From Bacteroidia bacterium (lineage in GTDB: Bacteria > Bacteroidota > Bacteroidia > Chitinophagales > Chitinophagaceae), in the NCBI GenBank assembly GCA_030426665.1, contig JAUHYD010000014.1, forward strand, positions 57,077-121,076: 64,000 nucleotides of DNA, read 5' to 3'. The notes beneath the pieces are model-generated. The model was not told where the DNA came from, did no database searches, and saw nothing but the letters and a program-made list of their open reading frames with translations. Made by a program: the position numbers and the translations under genes. Below, one piece after another: positions 51,501 to 60,616 of the stretch; position 1 is the first letter of the stretch, and each line of letters starts with the position of its first letter.

Positions 51501-53757
51501 CCAACGGGCTGGCAGCTAATGTAGTATTAAACATTGCCGTAGCTGCTGTGGCTATTCGCGTTACGCCCGTAAGCACACCAAGACTCGCTGCGTATGCTGC
51601 TTGCCCTATACTTAACGCCCCCAATAATATACGCTGTCCGGCTAAAACGACATTGACATACAGCAACCTTGCCCTGAGTATCACTAGTTGCGTATTCTGC
51701 GCAACCCACCCTGCTGTCATCAGCCCCATAAGAACCAATAAGGTCGGCAAACTCTTTAATAGAACCTCTACAGCTTTAGCGCTTGCATTCAGCGTAGCAA
51801 CAACACCCTTTGATTGTGCCAGTAGTTCAAATGATTTCCTTACACGGTCTACACTAGCTGCAAAATTCTGTTGCTTTGTAGCTGCCATATCCGCAACAAC
51901 ACCATGCTCGTTCAATGCCCTCGTAGCATCTCCCATGCGCTTTCTTGCATGCTCTATATTTCCGGCTATATCCCCGATTACACTGATAGCCCTCGACCCC
52001 TTCAGGTGCATATCTACTGTATTCTCAAAGATCGCTTCTATTTCCCCTGCATTTCCCTTTAGCTTTTCGGCGACATCTACAAATGTGCCTAACACATCAT
52101 CATTCAACTGTGCTTTAAAGTCAGCCAACGATTTACCTGTTATATCCGCATACTTCTGTGAATCAGTAAACAGCTTGATGATAATCTGCGACATAGCAGT
52201 TGCGGATACTTCTGTCCGTTGTCCTATTTCCTGCAATGCTGCTCCTAATCCCAATACCTTATCTATCGTAATGCCGGTTATCCCTCGCACACCCGCCATA
52301 CGTTCGGAAAAGTCTACCAGAAACTCACCGGAGGCTATTCCGCTAGTACTTAATCTGGCTATCGCTCCGGCAATGGCGTCTATGTTCTTAGCGGTGACTT
52401 GCTTATCCTCACTATATACAGTTACCAACTTCACTAGGGTAGACACAGCTTCTTTCGGGTCGCCCATCTCACCTCCCAACGCTACCATCAGATTATCAAT
52501 AGATTCTGTAATGCCTACAATCTCATCCTTTGCAACACCCTTTTTACTCACGATGGCAGCAATATCTACCAACGAGCTAAGACTACTACGGGTATCTAAC
52601 TGTTTCAGGCTCTCAATCAGTCCGTCTACCTCTTCCTTGCTGCCATGTATGCGGTTCTGTATATCGGCAAACGTATCACTCAGCTCATAGTTAATGCGGA
52701 TGGAGGAGCGGATGGCCCGTATCATTTCATGGACACCCATATACCCGATAACAAACTGCATAATGTTCTGTTTCAGGTTCTTAAACTCGTTGCCGATAGC
52801 CCGAGTCACTTGCGAACCTATACTGCCGGTTTTGCGTAATTCTGACTGCACGCCGCTCAATTGTTGCTGCAATTGTAATGCCGCCTGTCTATTCTCTACC
52901 AATTGACGCTCTACCGCATCCAGGCTCCCGACTCCGGTTTGCTTTACCGCCCTCAACTCTGCGGACAACTGTTCAAACTGGGTGTTTAAGGTGTTCAATG
53001 ATGCTTTTGCTGTGTCTACCTGCTCACTTATCAGGTGTCCGAGCCCCATTTTTTTGAAGGCATTCATGACTCCGGAAGTGTACTCTCCAATAAGCACCTT
53101 GTCTTGTGTCAAAGAACGGTTGAACCCATCAAGCTGAGTCTTTAACTTCATCAATTCAGCCTGCGCTGCCTGTAATGCCCCGACGTCTTGCATATTCACA
53201 GTAGACTTAACATTCTGTAGTGCCAATCGGTACTGAGTCGCAACATCATTATAGCTGCCCGGCAGGCCTGTTCCTTTCTGCCCCCTGGCTTTGGCCCTGT
53301 CAAGCATTAACTGCTTATGTTGAGTATGCAATGCTGCCGCAGCCTTGCGCTCCTCATTCAGTCCCTTCACGCTTTCTTGTGTCGCTTGTTTGCTTGCCTC
53401 GGTTTCCTGTTTAGCTGCCTCGGTTGCTGCCTTAGCCGCTGCGACTTTCTCAGTTGCATGTCGCTTTGTGGCTTCCGTTGCCAGCTGTTCCGCCTTAGTA
53501 TTTGATTTAACTTGCGCTTTAAGAGCCTCTAACTCCCGCTTTACAGCACGGTACTGCTTAGACACCTCTTTCAATCGGGCATCTAATTCTTTGTACTCTG
53601 CGGAGTCCCTAACAGCATCATTTTTCTGATTGTTCAAGTCCCTTTTTAGGTCATAGATTTCCTTGAATTTCTTGGCAATGCGCTCCAGGTCATCGTACAC
53701 CTCTTGTCCGCCAATCGCCTTTAGTACATATGCTTTTTCTATCGCTATTTGTGCCAT
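48559..53757 (-). CDS. Tail tape measure protein
   Basis: 1732 residues. The N-terminal third has long coiled coils (AKAATEAAKQETEASKQATQ). About 345-620 is the TP901-type core (SDTFADIQNRIHG, SSLVDIAAIVSKKGV, IAGAIARLSTSG, GLGAALQEIGQRTEVSA). Hydrophobic segments at about 690-800 are the usual membrane-insertion part. The rest is again coiled coil with a Gly-rich end. It fixes tail length; at about 0.15 nm per residue the tail would be near 260 nm. Confidence 0.93.
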   Translation of the reverse strand: MAQIAIEKAYVLKAIGGQEVYDDLERIAKKFKEIYDLKRDLNNQKNDAVRDSAEYKELDARLKEVSKQYRAVKRELEALKAQVKSNTKAEQLATEATKRHATEKVAAAKAATEAAKQETEASKQATQESVKGLNEERKAAAALHTQHKQLMLDRAKARGQKGTGLPGSYNDVATQYRLALQNVKSTVNMQDVGALQAAQAELMKLKTQLDGFNRSLTQDKVLIGEYTSGVMNAFKKMGLGHLISEQVDTAKASLNTLNTQFEQLSAELRAVKQTGVGSLDAVERQLVENRQAALQLQQQLSGVQSELRKTGSIGSQVTRAIGNEFKNLKQNIMQFVIGYMGVHEMIRAIRSSIRINYELSDTFADIQNRIHGSKEEVDGLIESLKQLDTRSSLSSLVDIAAIVSKKGVAKDEIVGITESIDNLMVALGGEMGDPKEAVSTLVKLVTVYSEDKQVTAKNIDAIAGAIARLSTSGIASGEFLVDFSERMAGVRGITGITIDKVLGLGAALQEIGQRTEVSATAMSQIIIKLFTDSQKYADITGKSLADFKAQLNDDVLGTFVDVAEKLKGNAGEIEAIFENTVDMHLKGSRAISVIGDIAGNIEHARKRMGDATRALNEHGVVADMAATKQQNFAASVDRVRKSFELLAQSKGVVATLNASAKAVEVLLKSLPTLLVLMGLMTAGWVAQNTQLVILRARLLYVNVVLAGQRILLGALSIGQAAYAASLGVLTGVTRIATAATAMFNTTLAASPLGAAALLIIGLSIAAGALAGGIYYLTNAFRGNNEALKDHARLLLLQQEVKHKAELQDVDTANKIKTLTSVIKDRTASTEAQTKALKELKEIGGDYTKDLTIQSFETEKATNILDEYVDSFTRLTLKTSEAQVQLNKYLSTLKKKAEYEAVASIQADLAKKRLELDNVEYGLLQKKANGKLAQSDLSETEKKYLPSLVSPERMSAFSDLDAALDNVHKKQAEVDEKTRIADKLISKALKEKLAAEAAVGRKKEEIEATFQELKDLRDAHYKKGDSQYESLSQDMTLELEAWFEAGGKAPKDIEAEIEKWKRKLYDGVSGEATKAEARYHIKALRDELEHSFKMMDKDAYKYKGSRLSGGETNGMKLANAERDNKLTALKTAYMEEDALKKTYNGRMIDNERTYLEESQKIEQAAIQQKIETIVGSNPAEQQARAKLHLEMLESQKKYNDKYFQIDAEGLNARLEQQKTEAKIKMEAVTDTNKSTDYEKATAKEDYYSHLVTYYQDYMSRMDDLDQKYHKTSAKNAAKRAKVLQEIEHKHNMSVEQMNREAVNQAYKYIQNKEKDSLLKLTKSRIEATRKAIADPTTGPGKKKDIMERISQRSELDMLAVSDNTIDKELKATERLYGKKLLNAREYHDKLKELNERALNNEVQRYNLLAEMDARNLEHKRQVMMGGLQVAETIGQSMMQAAAQRDAIEDRRRDREQDWNRRKLESQVQSAREKDNLDKAMMLEQDRRDRDAAEKQKRRTLQAMAIEYAAAALKIVAANIWRPDGLAQISIQEGILAATYAAKIGLAASTPAYGEGGDVPGDGGEFGGNSHSRGGTPFMFRGRTFEAEAKELAIVNKRSAQSNKVITLSGTPKQIASGVNAYGGGRDFAPGWSKATLSAPSFDSGKGWLAEHSQVPRFIGRHYERKHEMAAYGGQVGGSKIMQGLVTNSTDIAKTTAAVMALTSHVHQIQVKLNPHEVSSYNKGYDKAVQVGTI

Positions 53758-56258
53758 TATATTTGTGGGATGTCTTGGTTGTATAATAAAAGGGGAGCGT
53801 ACCTTAAGTCAAACTGACTTAGTAGTATCACTCCGTTCAAACTGTCTTCTGATGGGTATATACTGTCAAGATCTGCCTGCTCCGGCTCTACCACCTTCCA
53901 TAGCACACACTTTGAACTATCATCGGTCAATGGGTTATACTGCTCAACACCTATCAGGTAATATTTCGCGCCACTAAGGATGATTGACTCCCGATGCAGC
54001 CAATTAATCATATCACCGTTATTCAGGTGCACCCATGGGCGATACTGCCGGCCATGGCGCATAATAGCTAACCGCTTCAGAAAGAACGTTTTCATAAGTC
54101 CCGGAACAATAGTGCCATTTATCTTCTGGTCGCAATAGCTGAGTACAGGATCTGTCTCTCCACCCGTGCCATAGTTCACAGAAAACATCAATGGTAGTTG
54201 AAAGCTTGTGGCCACAAATTCACTGTATGGGCTTTTAGGGTCGCCTACCCAGCGCCAACCGCCTATATCTGCCATCGGTAGCGGGCCTTTGTAGAATGCT
54301 ATCTTTGGCTCAAATATCTGAGATACGGCCGACGCGCTACTATCATTGATATTCTCGGGTATGATGGCTATGAGTTGTGGGGTTGGGCTTCCTACTCCCG
54401 TTATATTGTCCCACGCCTTATGCCTGTAATGCATAGTTGCACTAAAGAACCTGTTTACCATCTGCCTGGCACCCTTACGGAATCTGTTTGGAAACATATA
54501 TCTCGAGGCTCCAGGCACACCGGCAATGATTCCATTGTCTATATTGGTATTATTCACCTTACTTGTGGTAGTATTATTCAGGTAGATGCCTTTGTACCTA
54601 CCGGCATAGATGTTTTGCCCGCCATCGCTGCCATCTTGCTTGTATTGGAAGTCTAACTGCCGCTCTGTGTCAGAATACAGGCTGACGACATTTTCCTTAC
54701 TCACGTCTTGCTTATCGCTCCAGTCTAATCGATTGGTTTTAAAATATCCTCCCGAAAAGCCCGATACAGGCAGCCTGTAGTCATGTGTAGGCTCTATAGT
54801 CACTATTTTATCTATTGGGTTCGTCTGTAGGCTCAGGTTAAACAGGTCTACCAAGCCGCGAAACATGTCCATAAAGCGATACCCCTTGAACTTGTCATAA
54901 AATTTCAAATTCACCGTTCCGCCAACCTCCAGTTGCAACGTGGACAACTCTAAAGTAGAATAAGAAGTCAATTGAACACCAGGGCTAACAGTATCGATAC
55001 GGGTACTGGAAACAGAAAAACCACATTCTGGATCTCCGGAACTCTCTATTTTAATCCGGAACTCTAGCGTGTCACCGTTGTTGATACCACTTACTGAAAA
55101 TGCCTGCGTCGCACCGCTTAATAGATAATCCTTTGTGCCGTCTGTTACTGTCAGGTTATCATAGTCAATTAGCGTAACGGCATCCGGAGCTCCACTTGCA
55201 TATATATGTGTAACCTCAATCCAAACATGCACCCAACGAGCCGTCCCGGCAAATACGTGTTCTGCTTCAGATTTTGCATGTAGCTTCATGGAGAAGTTGA
55301 CAGATATATTGTCTCCGACAAACGTAGCTATAGAGGAAGGTGGGGCGTACGTCCATATCATCTTACCACTACCTTCGTCAAACGAATACAAACCGAAATG
55401 GTCATATCCCTGCGGCGGTACCGTGTTGTCAATTCGGAATACGTTAATTCCTGAACTGAATACATATCCCGAAAAGCTACCTGTAACGTAATAAAAGTAA
55501 TATCCGGAAATAGGTATCGGTCCCGCTGCTTTAAACGCTAATCCATCACTAACAGGCCCTGCCACATCAAAGAAACTACCCCAAACCCATGGCATTACCA
55601 TCCCTCGGAAGTAGGCAGAACTAAAAAAGTCACTCTGCACCCTGTAACCAAACTGCCGGAACGCTCTTATTATCATCCAGTAGATGCTCAATGATGGGCG
55701 TAGATGAAATATGTCTACCGTGTCGTCATTATCCCCAAACGGTTGGCGGTAACGCACTGGTGCATATACATAATCATGATTCTCATCACTGTCAAACAAG
55801 AACCAACTGTTTTCGACGGTGGCCACATCAAATGTGTGTGTGTTGTCACTCAGGCAGTGCCACAACGATAAATCTTTCATCTCTATACTCCAGTCGCCAT
55901 TCTGTCCATAACAGTTGATATTATACCCACCCGGCAACCTCGTATGACTTGCGCTCTGTAATATCGATACCCCTCGCAATATCTCCACACCACCGACTAT
56001 TATATTACACTTCCGCAAACTACCATATCGCTTGTCTGTTGTCTGGTCTTCTACTCGTGGATTGTGAAAGTGATTGAACAAACGATCGTTATTGGGTGTA
56101 GCAGGTAGCGATATATCCAACGATATAGACCCTTGCTTCTGCTCAAAGTTCTCAGGATTCTCTAATGCATATGATAGACTTATACCGGTATTATTTATCT
56201 CCCCGACCTCCGCATCAGTATTATCTATAACTATTCTTACATTGTTAGTGACTGGCAT
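53757..56258 (-). CDS. Large tail structural protein (possible distal tail/baseplate)
   Basis: 833 residues, beta-rich with many Asp/Asn/Tyr. GSISLDISLPATPNNDRLFNHFHNP near the start and YRFMDMFRGLVDLFNLSLQTNP in the middle are patterns known from uncharacterised structural proteins of Bacteroidota phages. One-base overlap with the tape measure gene. A tail-tip or baseplate role is reasonable by position; no specific family named. Confidence 0.5.
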   Translation of the reverse strand: MPVTNNVRIVIDNTDAEVGEINNTGISLSYALENPENFEQKQGSISLDISLPATPNNDRLFNHFHNPRVEDQTTDKRYGSLRKCNIIVGGVEILRGVSILQSASHTRLPGGYNINCYGQNGDWSIEMKDLSLWHCLSDNTHTFDVATVENSWFLFDSDENHDYVYAPVRYRQPFGDNDDTVDIFHLRPSLSIYWMIIRAFRQFGYRVQSDFFSSAYFRGMVMPWVWGSFFDVAGPVSDGLAFKAAGPIPISGYYFYYVTGSFSGYVFSSGINVFRIDNTVPPQGYDHFGLYSFDEGSGKMIWTYAPPSSIATFVGDNISVNFSMKLHAKSEAEHVFAGTARWVHVWIEVTHIYASGAPDAVTLIDYDNLTVTDGTKDYLLSGATQAFSVSGINNGDTLEFRIKIESSGDPECGFSVSSTRIDTVSPGVQLTSYSTLELSTLQLEVGGTVNLKFYDKFKGYRFMDMFRGLVDLFNLSLQTNPIDKIVTIEPTHDYRLPVSGFSGGYFKTNRLDWSDKQDVSKENVVSLYSDTERQLDFQYKQDGSDGGQNIYAGRYKGIYLNNTTTSKVNNTNIDNGIIAGVPGASRYMFPNRFRKGARQMVNRFFSATMHYRHKAWDNITGVGSPTPQLIAIIPENINDSSASAVSQIFEPKIAFYKGPLPMADIGGWRWVGDPKSPYSEFVATSFQLPLMFSVNYGTGGETDPVLSYCDQKINGTIVPGLMKTFFLKRLAIMRHGRQYRPWVHLNNGDMINWLHRESIILSGAKYYLIGVEQYNPLTDDSSKCVLWKVVEPEQADLDSIYPSEDSLNGVILLSQFDLRYAPLLLYNQDIPQI

Positions 56259-57697
56259 TAGTTTCTTATTATTTTATTCTCATGGCTGAATCGGTACTTC
56301 AAAAACACCTCATACTGATATCTATCCTCATACCTTCTGGTAATATATTCGGCATCTTCAATCACTATCGGCAGTAACGTAGATGAGTACTCTCTCGTGC
56401 CGATACCAATGTAGGGCCACTCGATATCCGGCACTTCAATATATGCGTCTGCAGTCCCCATTAACTCTTTTAGCAACGGTAGCTCCCACTCCTGAAACAC
56501 GTCAGACACCTCATTGTGTTCGTTACTCCGAACATTATTTCTACTCATGCCTTTTCGCTTTATATTATCACCGTCATGTCGGTATATTTCGGGTGTCTCT
56601 GTAGGCAATGAATTCACCTTGGTTATTTCGTTACGAACTTTGAAGTTTATCTGGTCCATCTGCCCCAAATAATTCTTAAACCATATCCGCACATGATCTG
56701 GCGCATTTGTGCTAGATGCCTGCCGTATGTAGTACTTTGGTGTTACAAACAACACATCACCTCCTATCGACGTTGAATTCCAAATAAATACCTGATAGTA
56801 GTGACAATTCGATATATATGTTGTCATCAATGGGAACAACACACTTAGGTTTTCTATTCCGACAGGTATTGTGTAAATACTCTCACTCTCCAATGTTTGG
56901 AATGCAGAATATACATAGTAAATGCGTGCACCGTTGATATCATACATTTCTAGTGCCACGGATACTAATTGAGAGGCTGAATATATGTAGCTTGAGCCAC
57001 CCCACACATAAAACCCGTCTCGCATAATGAGTATCGGAAAGCTACCAAAGTCATTTGCATATATATTGCCCTTTACTAGGTGCGATAACGGGTAGATTTT
57101 GTTTAAAGGGTTTACCTGTAGCCCTGGCAACCCAAAGACACCTGTTCTACGGTAGCTGTTCAGGTGTTTCTCTAAATCTGCAATCTGATAGTTCCATTGA
57201 CTGGCAGCGTTTACAATCATGAAGTTGTCTGCTGCGTAGCCTGCCCCTTCATAAGCGGGACTGTCAACAGTTGCTTGAATAGGGACTGGTCCCTCAGGGG
57301 TGACGACGCCATAAGCGTCTACAGTTGATGTTCTGAATTTGACATAACACCGTGTTGCGCCGTAATGAGTCCCTGCAACAATATACGGAGGAACGGTAAA
57401 TATTTCACCCATTATTGGCGTTCCTGTAGCTGCTTCTGGTCTGCTTATTCGGTCTATTTTACTCTCTAAAAACTCTTGCGCAATACCGGAAATGTCAAAG
57501 TCCCAAAAACTACTTCCTCCTATTATCAACACTGGTGAATTGGAAGATAACGTCTTATAATAGAAGTGATTAAAATAGATATCACAATATATCACCGTTG
57601 GAACTGATGCGCTTATATCTTGTACCCGATAGATTATAGGGTTGTATGCCGGTTGAATACTTTTAAATTCGGGGCCTGTATATCCTGTTATTGCCAT
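56258..57697 (-). CDS. Tail structural protein, unknown
   Basis: 479 residues, beta-rich, with repeated Tyr/Ser strands (YIYSASQLVSVALEMYDINGARIYYVY) and a late ITRRYEDRYQYEVFLKYRFSHE segment. It overlaps the 833-residue protein by one base. Probably part of the tail tip or a partner of that protein. No family recognised. Confidence 0.45.
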   Translation of the reverse strand: MAITGYTGPEFKSIQPAYNPIIYRVQDISASVPTVIYCDIYFNHFYYKTLSSNSPVLIIGGSSFWDFDISGIAQEFLESKIDRISRPEAATGTPIMGEIFTVPPYIVAGTHYGATRCYVKFRTSTVDAYGVVTPEGPVPIQATVDSPAYEGAGYAADNFMIVNAASQWNYQIADLEKHLNSYRRTGVFGLPGLQVNPLNKIYPLSHLVKGNIYANDFGSFPILIMRDGFYVWGGSSYIYSASQLVSVALEMYDINGARIYYVYSAFQTLESESIYTIPVGIENLSVLFPLMTTYISNCHYYQVFIWNSTSIGGDVLFVTPKYYIRQASSTNAPDHVRIWFKNYLGQMDQINFKVRNEITKVNSLPTETPEIYRHDGDNIKRKGMSRNNVRSNEHNEVSDVFQEWELPLLKELMGTADAYIEVPDIEWPYIGIGTREYSSTLLPIVIEDAEYITRRYEDRYQYEVFLKYRFSHENKIIRN

Positions 57698-57700
57698 TGC

Positions 57701-58228
57701 TTATATTGTTTCTGATTTTACTTCCCTGTATTTCTGGTCAACAATCATATCCAACCCACTAGATACCATAGTGTCTATCTCGTCGCCAGTCGCTCTCTCC
57801 ACTATACGGATAAACTTAGTTCGTTCTCCGGTCTTACTGAATGCCTGGCTTCCCTTTGTCGGCATGCCCTCCTTTTTGTGCTTCTTGGCAGTGGCAAACG
57901 CGGCTCTGATTGCTTCCTTTTCCCCTAATCCTTTCAATTTCCAGAAGGTAATAAGACCCTGTATGTACTTGGATGTACCACCTGATGCACTGTGTCCGCC
58001 GTAAGGTATCTTATCTTTTCCTACGCCAGTCTCGACATACTTTCCGTAGCTGTTCATAGTGCCAAGGATAGCCACGCCATTTCCCGCCTGTATCACATTA
58101 CCGTGTATCGACCGCTCCAATGATCCTGTAAGGCTATGCCCCTGTGCCACCAGTTCGGCAGCAAGGTTCTTATTGATAGCATCACTAGCCTTTTGTAGTA
58201 GCCGTACTTCTTTGCTTCGTTCGTTCAT
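57701..58228 (-). CDS. HK97 gp10-like virion morphogenesis protein
   Basis: 175 residues. LVAQGHSLTGSLERSIHG and SYGKYVETGVG then the KYIQGLITFWKLKGLGEKEAIRAAFATAKKHKKEG helix are the gp10 / tail completion pattern. It joins head and tail or helps tail connection. It overlaps the upstream gene by 44 bases. Confidence 0.72.
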   Translation of the reverse strand: MNERSKEVRLLQKASDAINKNLAAELVAQGHSLTGSLERSIHGNVIQAGNGVAILGTMNSYGKYVETGVGKDKIPYGGHSASGGTSKYIQGLITFWKLKGLGEKEAIRAAFATAKKHKKEGMPTKGSQAFSKTGERTKFIRIVERATGDEIDTMVSSGLDMIVDQKYREVKSETI

Positions 58229-58517
58229 TATACTTGGTTCGTAGTGCTTTCATTAACTGATATTCTCCCTCCAGTTTCACTAATGTGGGCTTCAGTTCGC
58301 GGAAATTGGATAGCAAGCGATGTACACACTTAGGACACCCCAGGTCTTCTTCTCTCATTGGTTCCACAAACTCACTCCAGATGATAAACAACAGCCGAAG
58401 ATGTTTGTCTCCGGCTGATGGCTGTGCGTTTCTAATCGGGTCCACAGTTGTCAGCAGCTTGTTAGTTCTGACTGATTGTGGTATTCTCCTTGCTATGGTT
58501 ATATATCCGTGCTTCAT
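58185..58517 (-). CDS. Small phage tail-module protein
   Basis: 110 residues, basic, with one Cys pair (GCPKCVHRLLSNFREL) and a C-terminal helix. It lies between the terminator-like and gp10-like genes. No family recognised. Confidence 0.5.
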   Translation of the reverse strand: MKHGYITIARRIPQSVRTNKLLTTVDPIRNAQPSAGDKHLRLLFIIWSEFVEPMREEDLGCPKCVHRLLSNFRELKPTLVKLEGEYQLMKALRTKYNERTKQRSTATTKG

Positions 58518-59128
58518 TAGTGTTTGTGTAATGGATGTGGCGACAAGTCCGGCACTACTATCTCTGCATCTTCGTCATAATCAGCAAGTGGCGTACAGTC
58601 ATCAACAAGCTGCAATTCAAAACATAGCTTCACGCCATTTACATTGTCATTCATCTTGTACGTTATGCGGGAGTACTCGTCCCGGCTATCCTTCACCTCT
58701 CGTACCTGATTGCATACCGGAGGCTTGCCAACTATCTCACGTAGCTTGATTCGGAAGTTTCCCGCTACCTCGCGCATGTCCTTCCAGTCCTCTTCTTTGG
58801 TATGCGTAGTTCTGTTCGTCTCTACATCCCTGTTCTTTACGTTGCCATCACCGGTAACGCCGTCCTTTGTCAGGAAGTACATCTCAAACTTCATGCTCGA
58901 CGTACGCTTACCGTCATTGAGGGAAGTCTCGTACGGGGCCATCATTACCACAGCCGGGTACTTCTTCTTAACCGTCAGCCCCCCAAGGGCATCCAATACG
59001 TCTTCCCCGAAGTTGCTGGAGTTCATATCAGCAGCAATACGGTTGAGTATGACGAATCTCCCCTCTATCACCGTGGATGCAGAGAGGATATTCTTGAATA
59101 ACTGATATACGCCGAGTTCATTAGCCAT
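58517..59128 (-). CDS. Probable tail terminator/completion protein
   Basis: 203 residues. VYQLFKNILS opening, KKYPAVVMMAPYETSLNDGKRTSSMKFEMYFLTKDG and VKLCFELQLVDDCTPLAD give a small alpha/beta protein like tail terminators (lambda U-like), by style and position. Overlaps both neighbours by one base. Confidence 0.45.
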   Translation of the reverse strand: MANELGVYQLFKNILSASTVIEGRFVILNRIAADMNSSNFGEDVLDALGGLTVKKKYPAVVMMAPYETSLNDGKRTSSMKFEMYFLTKDGVTGDGNVKNRDVETNRTTHTKEEDWKDMREVAGNFRIKLREIVGKPPVCNQVREVKDSRDEYSRITYKMNDNVNGVKLCFELQLVDDCTPLADYDEDAEIVVPDLSPHPLHKH

Positions 59129-59721
59129 TACGGACGATGGATTTTCTTTTTGTTAGGAACAAACAGGGGCTTAAGGTTCTGGTACTTCTTCGCAATGCCT
59201 TCCTTTATAGGCCCCATGATTTCATTCCATTTAGTAGCCATCTCGAAGACCTTGTCTTGTACGGTGTCGTAAGTTAAGGCCAAGTCTATGCCAGACCCTT
59301 TCACTTCGCTACCTTCTCTTGCCACAATCAAAGGCCTTCCGTTTTCACTTGACTTCTTATAAGTATCTAATATTGTTTTACTTATTTCTTCCGATTCAAA
59401 TTCTGACAAGTCAGAAGAATATGTAATTACGTGCGGTAAGTGCAATAGTAATGATGCTGGAGTCTTACTCTCGATCGAGTTAAGCGCATGCCCCATCTGC
59501 GACATTGTAAATTCTTCAGGGTCTCCGCTCCTGATACTCTTTAACATCGCCCAATCACAACCCAATGTGCGTTGGCTCTCATGGTCAAGTGCTAAGGACA
59601 ATGTACCCTTGAACCAGTTAGGCACCAACCCCGCAGGATACTTGGTGCTATCCATTGCCGTTTGTATTTCGGCTTCCATTTTTCGTTGATTTGCCATCAA
59701 CCTTTGTTGTTCTGCATTCAT
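59128..59721 (-). CDS. Phage tail-module protein, unknown
   Basis: 197 residues, mostly helical with a basic C-terminus (PNKKKIHRP). Begins 6 bases after the stop of the frameshift product of the tail chaperone. No family recognised. Confidence 0.5.
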   Translation of the reverse strand: MNAEQQRLMANQRKMEAEIQTAMDSTKYPAGLVPNWFKGTLSLALDHESQRTLGCDWAMLKSIRSGDPEEFTMSQMGHALNSIESKTPASLLLHLPHVITYSSDLSEFESEEISKTILDTYKKSSENGRPLIVAREGSEVKGSGIDLALTYDTVQDKVFEMATKWNEIMGPIKEGIAKKYQNLKPLFVPNKKKIHRP

Positions 59722-59727
59722 ATACTT

Positions 59728-60596
59728 CTATTTTAAATGTTCGTAATAACTATTAACCAATTCGTCCATGTCCTTCTTCTCACTCGCATACACGAGCACA
59801 TCATACAGCTTACTTTGCTTGGCACTGTCGATAGCATTCATGCCGGAGACAGTAAACACCTCGCTCTCCGCTATATACCTGAGGAATGTCACCCATCCCC
59901 AGGTGTCGAAGTGTTTGGCTGTGTTAAGCCCTTTTCCGTCTCCTTTACCGAAGAGACTAAAGTGCTCCGATAAATACTCAGAGTGCCGCTCAAAAAAAAA
60001 CCAACCGCCAAGGCTATGTCCAATGGTAGCTCCTGCATCAGTTGCAGTCGTTCGCTGCCGTCCTTTACCAACTGCTCAGTGAACGGCTCTCCTTCCTTTC
60101 TTAGGTATATGGCACATAGATAGGGGAGTGACTCCCACTTGCCATTACCCAGCTTGCTCATTTGCCGCACGATCTCTTTAGCGTGCAAGAACTCGTTAAG
60201 GCTCATCTTTGCATCGGCTTCTATCTCCGGAGATTCAATAACCCATGTATCGCCATTCCATTCGTAGCTATCTTGCAATTCTATCTCTGCTTCCTGCTTA
60301 CGCAACAGAGCCATGTCAGTGGTGTATATCGCCCACATAGACTCAAAGTCTATCTCTTCCTTTACCTGATCTATTGGTATGCCGGTATAGTGGGAGAACT
60401 CGCGCATGGCTAACTCTAATTCGAGCATCCACAGCTCACCCTCCTTTTCAAACCCATCTTCTATATCCTCTACCTTCTTAGAGAGGGATTCTATCTCCTT
60501 TCCGTGTATGCGGTAGAATTCCACCCTTTGACCAAGGGTGATTTCGCTTAGATGTGATGGAAGGGTATAAGCCTTGCCCTTAAATTCAAACTTCAT
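59728..60596 (-). CDS. Tail assembly chaperone, long form by -1 frameshift
   Basis: The 0-frame protein starts at 60596 and ends at 59889 (235 residues). At 60000-59994 the minus strand reads T_TTT_TTT inside codons GGT TTT TTT TTG. A -1 slip there enters a frame that stays open for 88 codons, to the TAG at 59730-59728, giving about 289 residues (tail FERHSEYLSEHFSLFGKG onwards, with TWGWVTFLRYIAESEVFTV). Paired short/long products from a -1 slip in the gene before the tape measure is the rule for tail assembly chaperones (lambda G/GT). The coordinates cover the long form. Confidence 0.75.
59889..60596 (-). CDS. Tail assembly chaperone, short (0-frame) form
   Basis: 235 residues. MKFEFKGKAYTLPSHLSEITLGQRVEFYRIHGKE opening, an acidic helical middle, and LDIALAVGFFLSGTLSIY just at the slippery site, then 30 residues of low-complexity sequence to the 0-frame stop. 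It binds tape measure protein before tail tube polymerisation, by family role. Confidence 0.7.
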   Translation of the reverse strand: MKFEFKGKAYTLPSHLSEITLGQRVEFYRIHGKEIESLSKKVEDIEDGFEKEGELWMLELELAMREFSHYTGIPIDQVKEEIDFESMWAIYTTDMALLRKQEAEIELQDSYEWNGDTWVIESPEIEADAKMSLNEFLHAKEIVRQMSKLGNGKWESLPYLCAIYLRKEGEPFTEQLVKDGSERLQLMQELPLDIALAVGFFLSGTLSIYRSTLVSSVKETEKGLTQPNTSTPGDG

Positions 60597-60616
60597 ACGC
60601 TTGCTGTTAGTTACTA

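Noticed and set aside
51548..52690. 380-codon plus-strand frame
   Set aside because: It is the antisense of the tape measure coiled coils; no ribosome site or family pattern.
59930..59960. GGAAAAG as the frameshift site
   Set aside because: It would also lead to the -1 frame, but needs mismatched re-pairing; the T_TTT_TTT site upstream is canonical and gives a longer protein-like extension.
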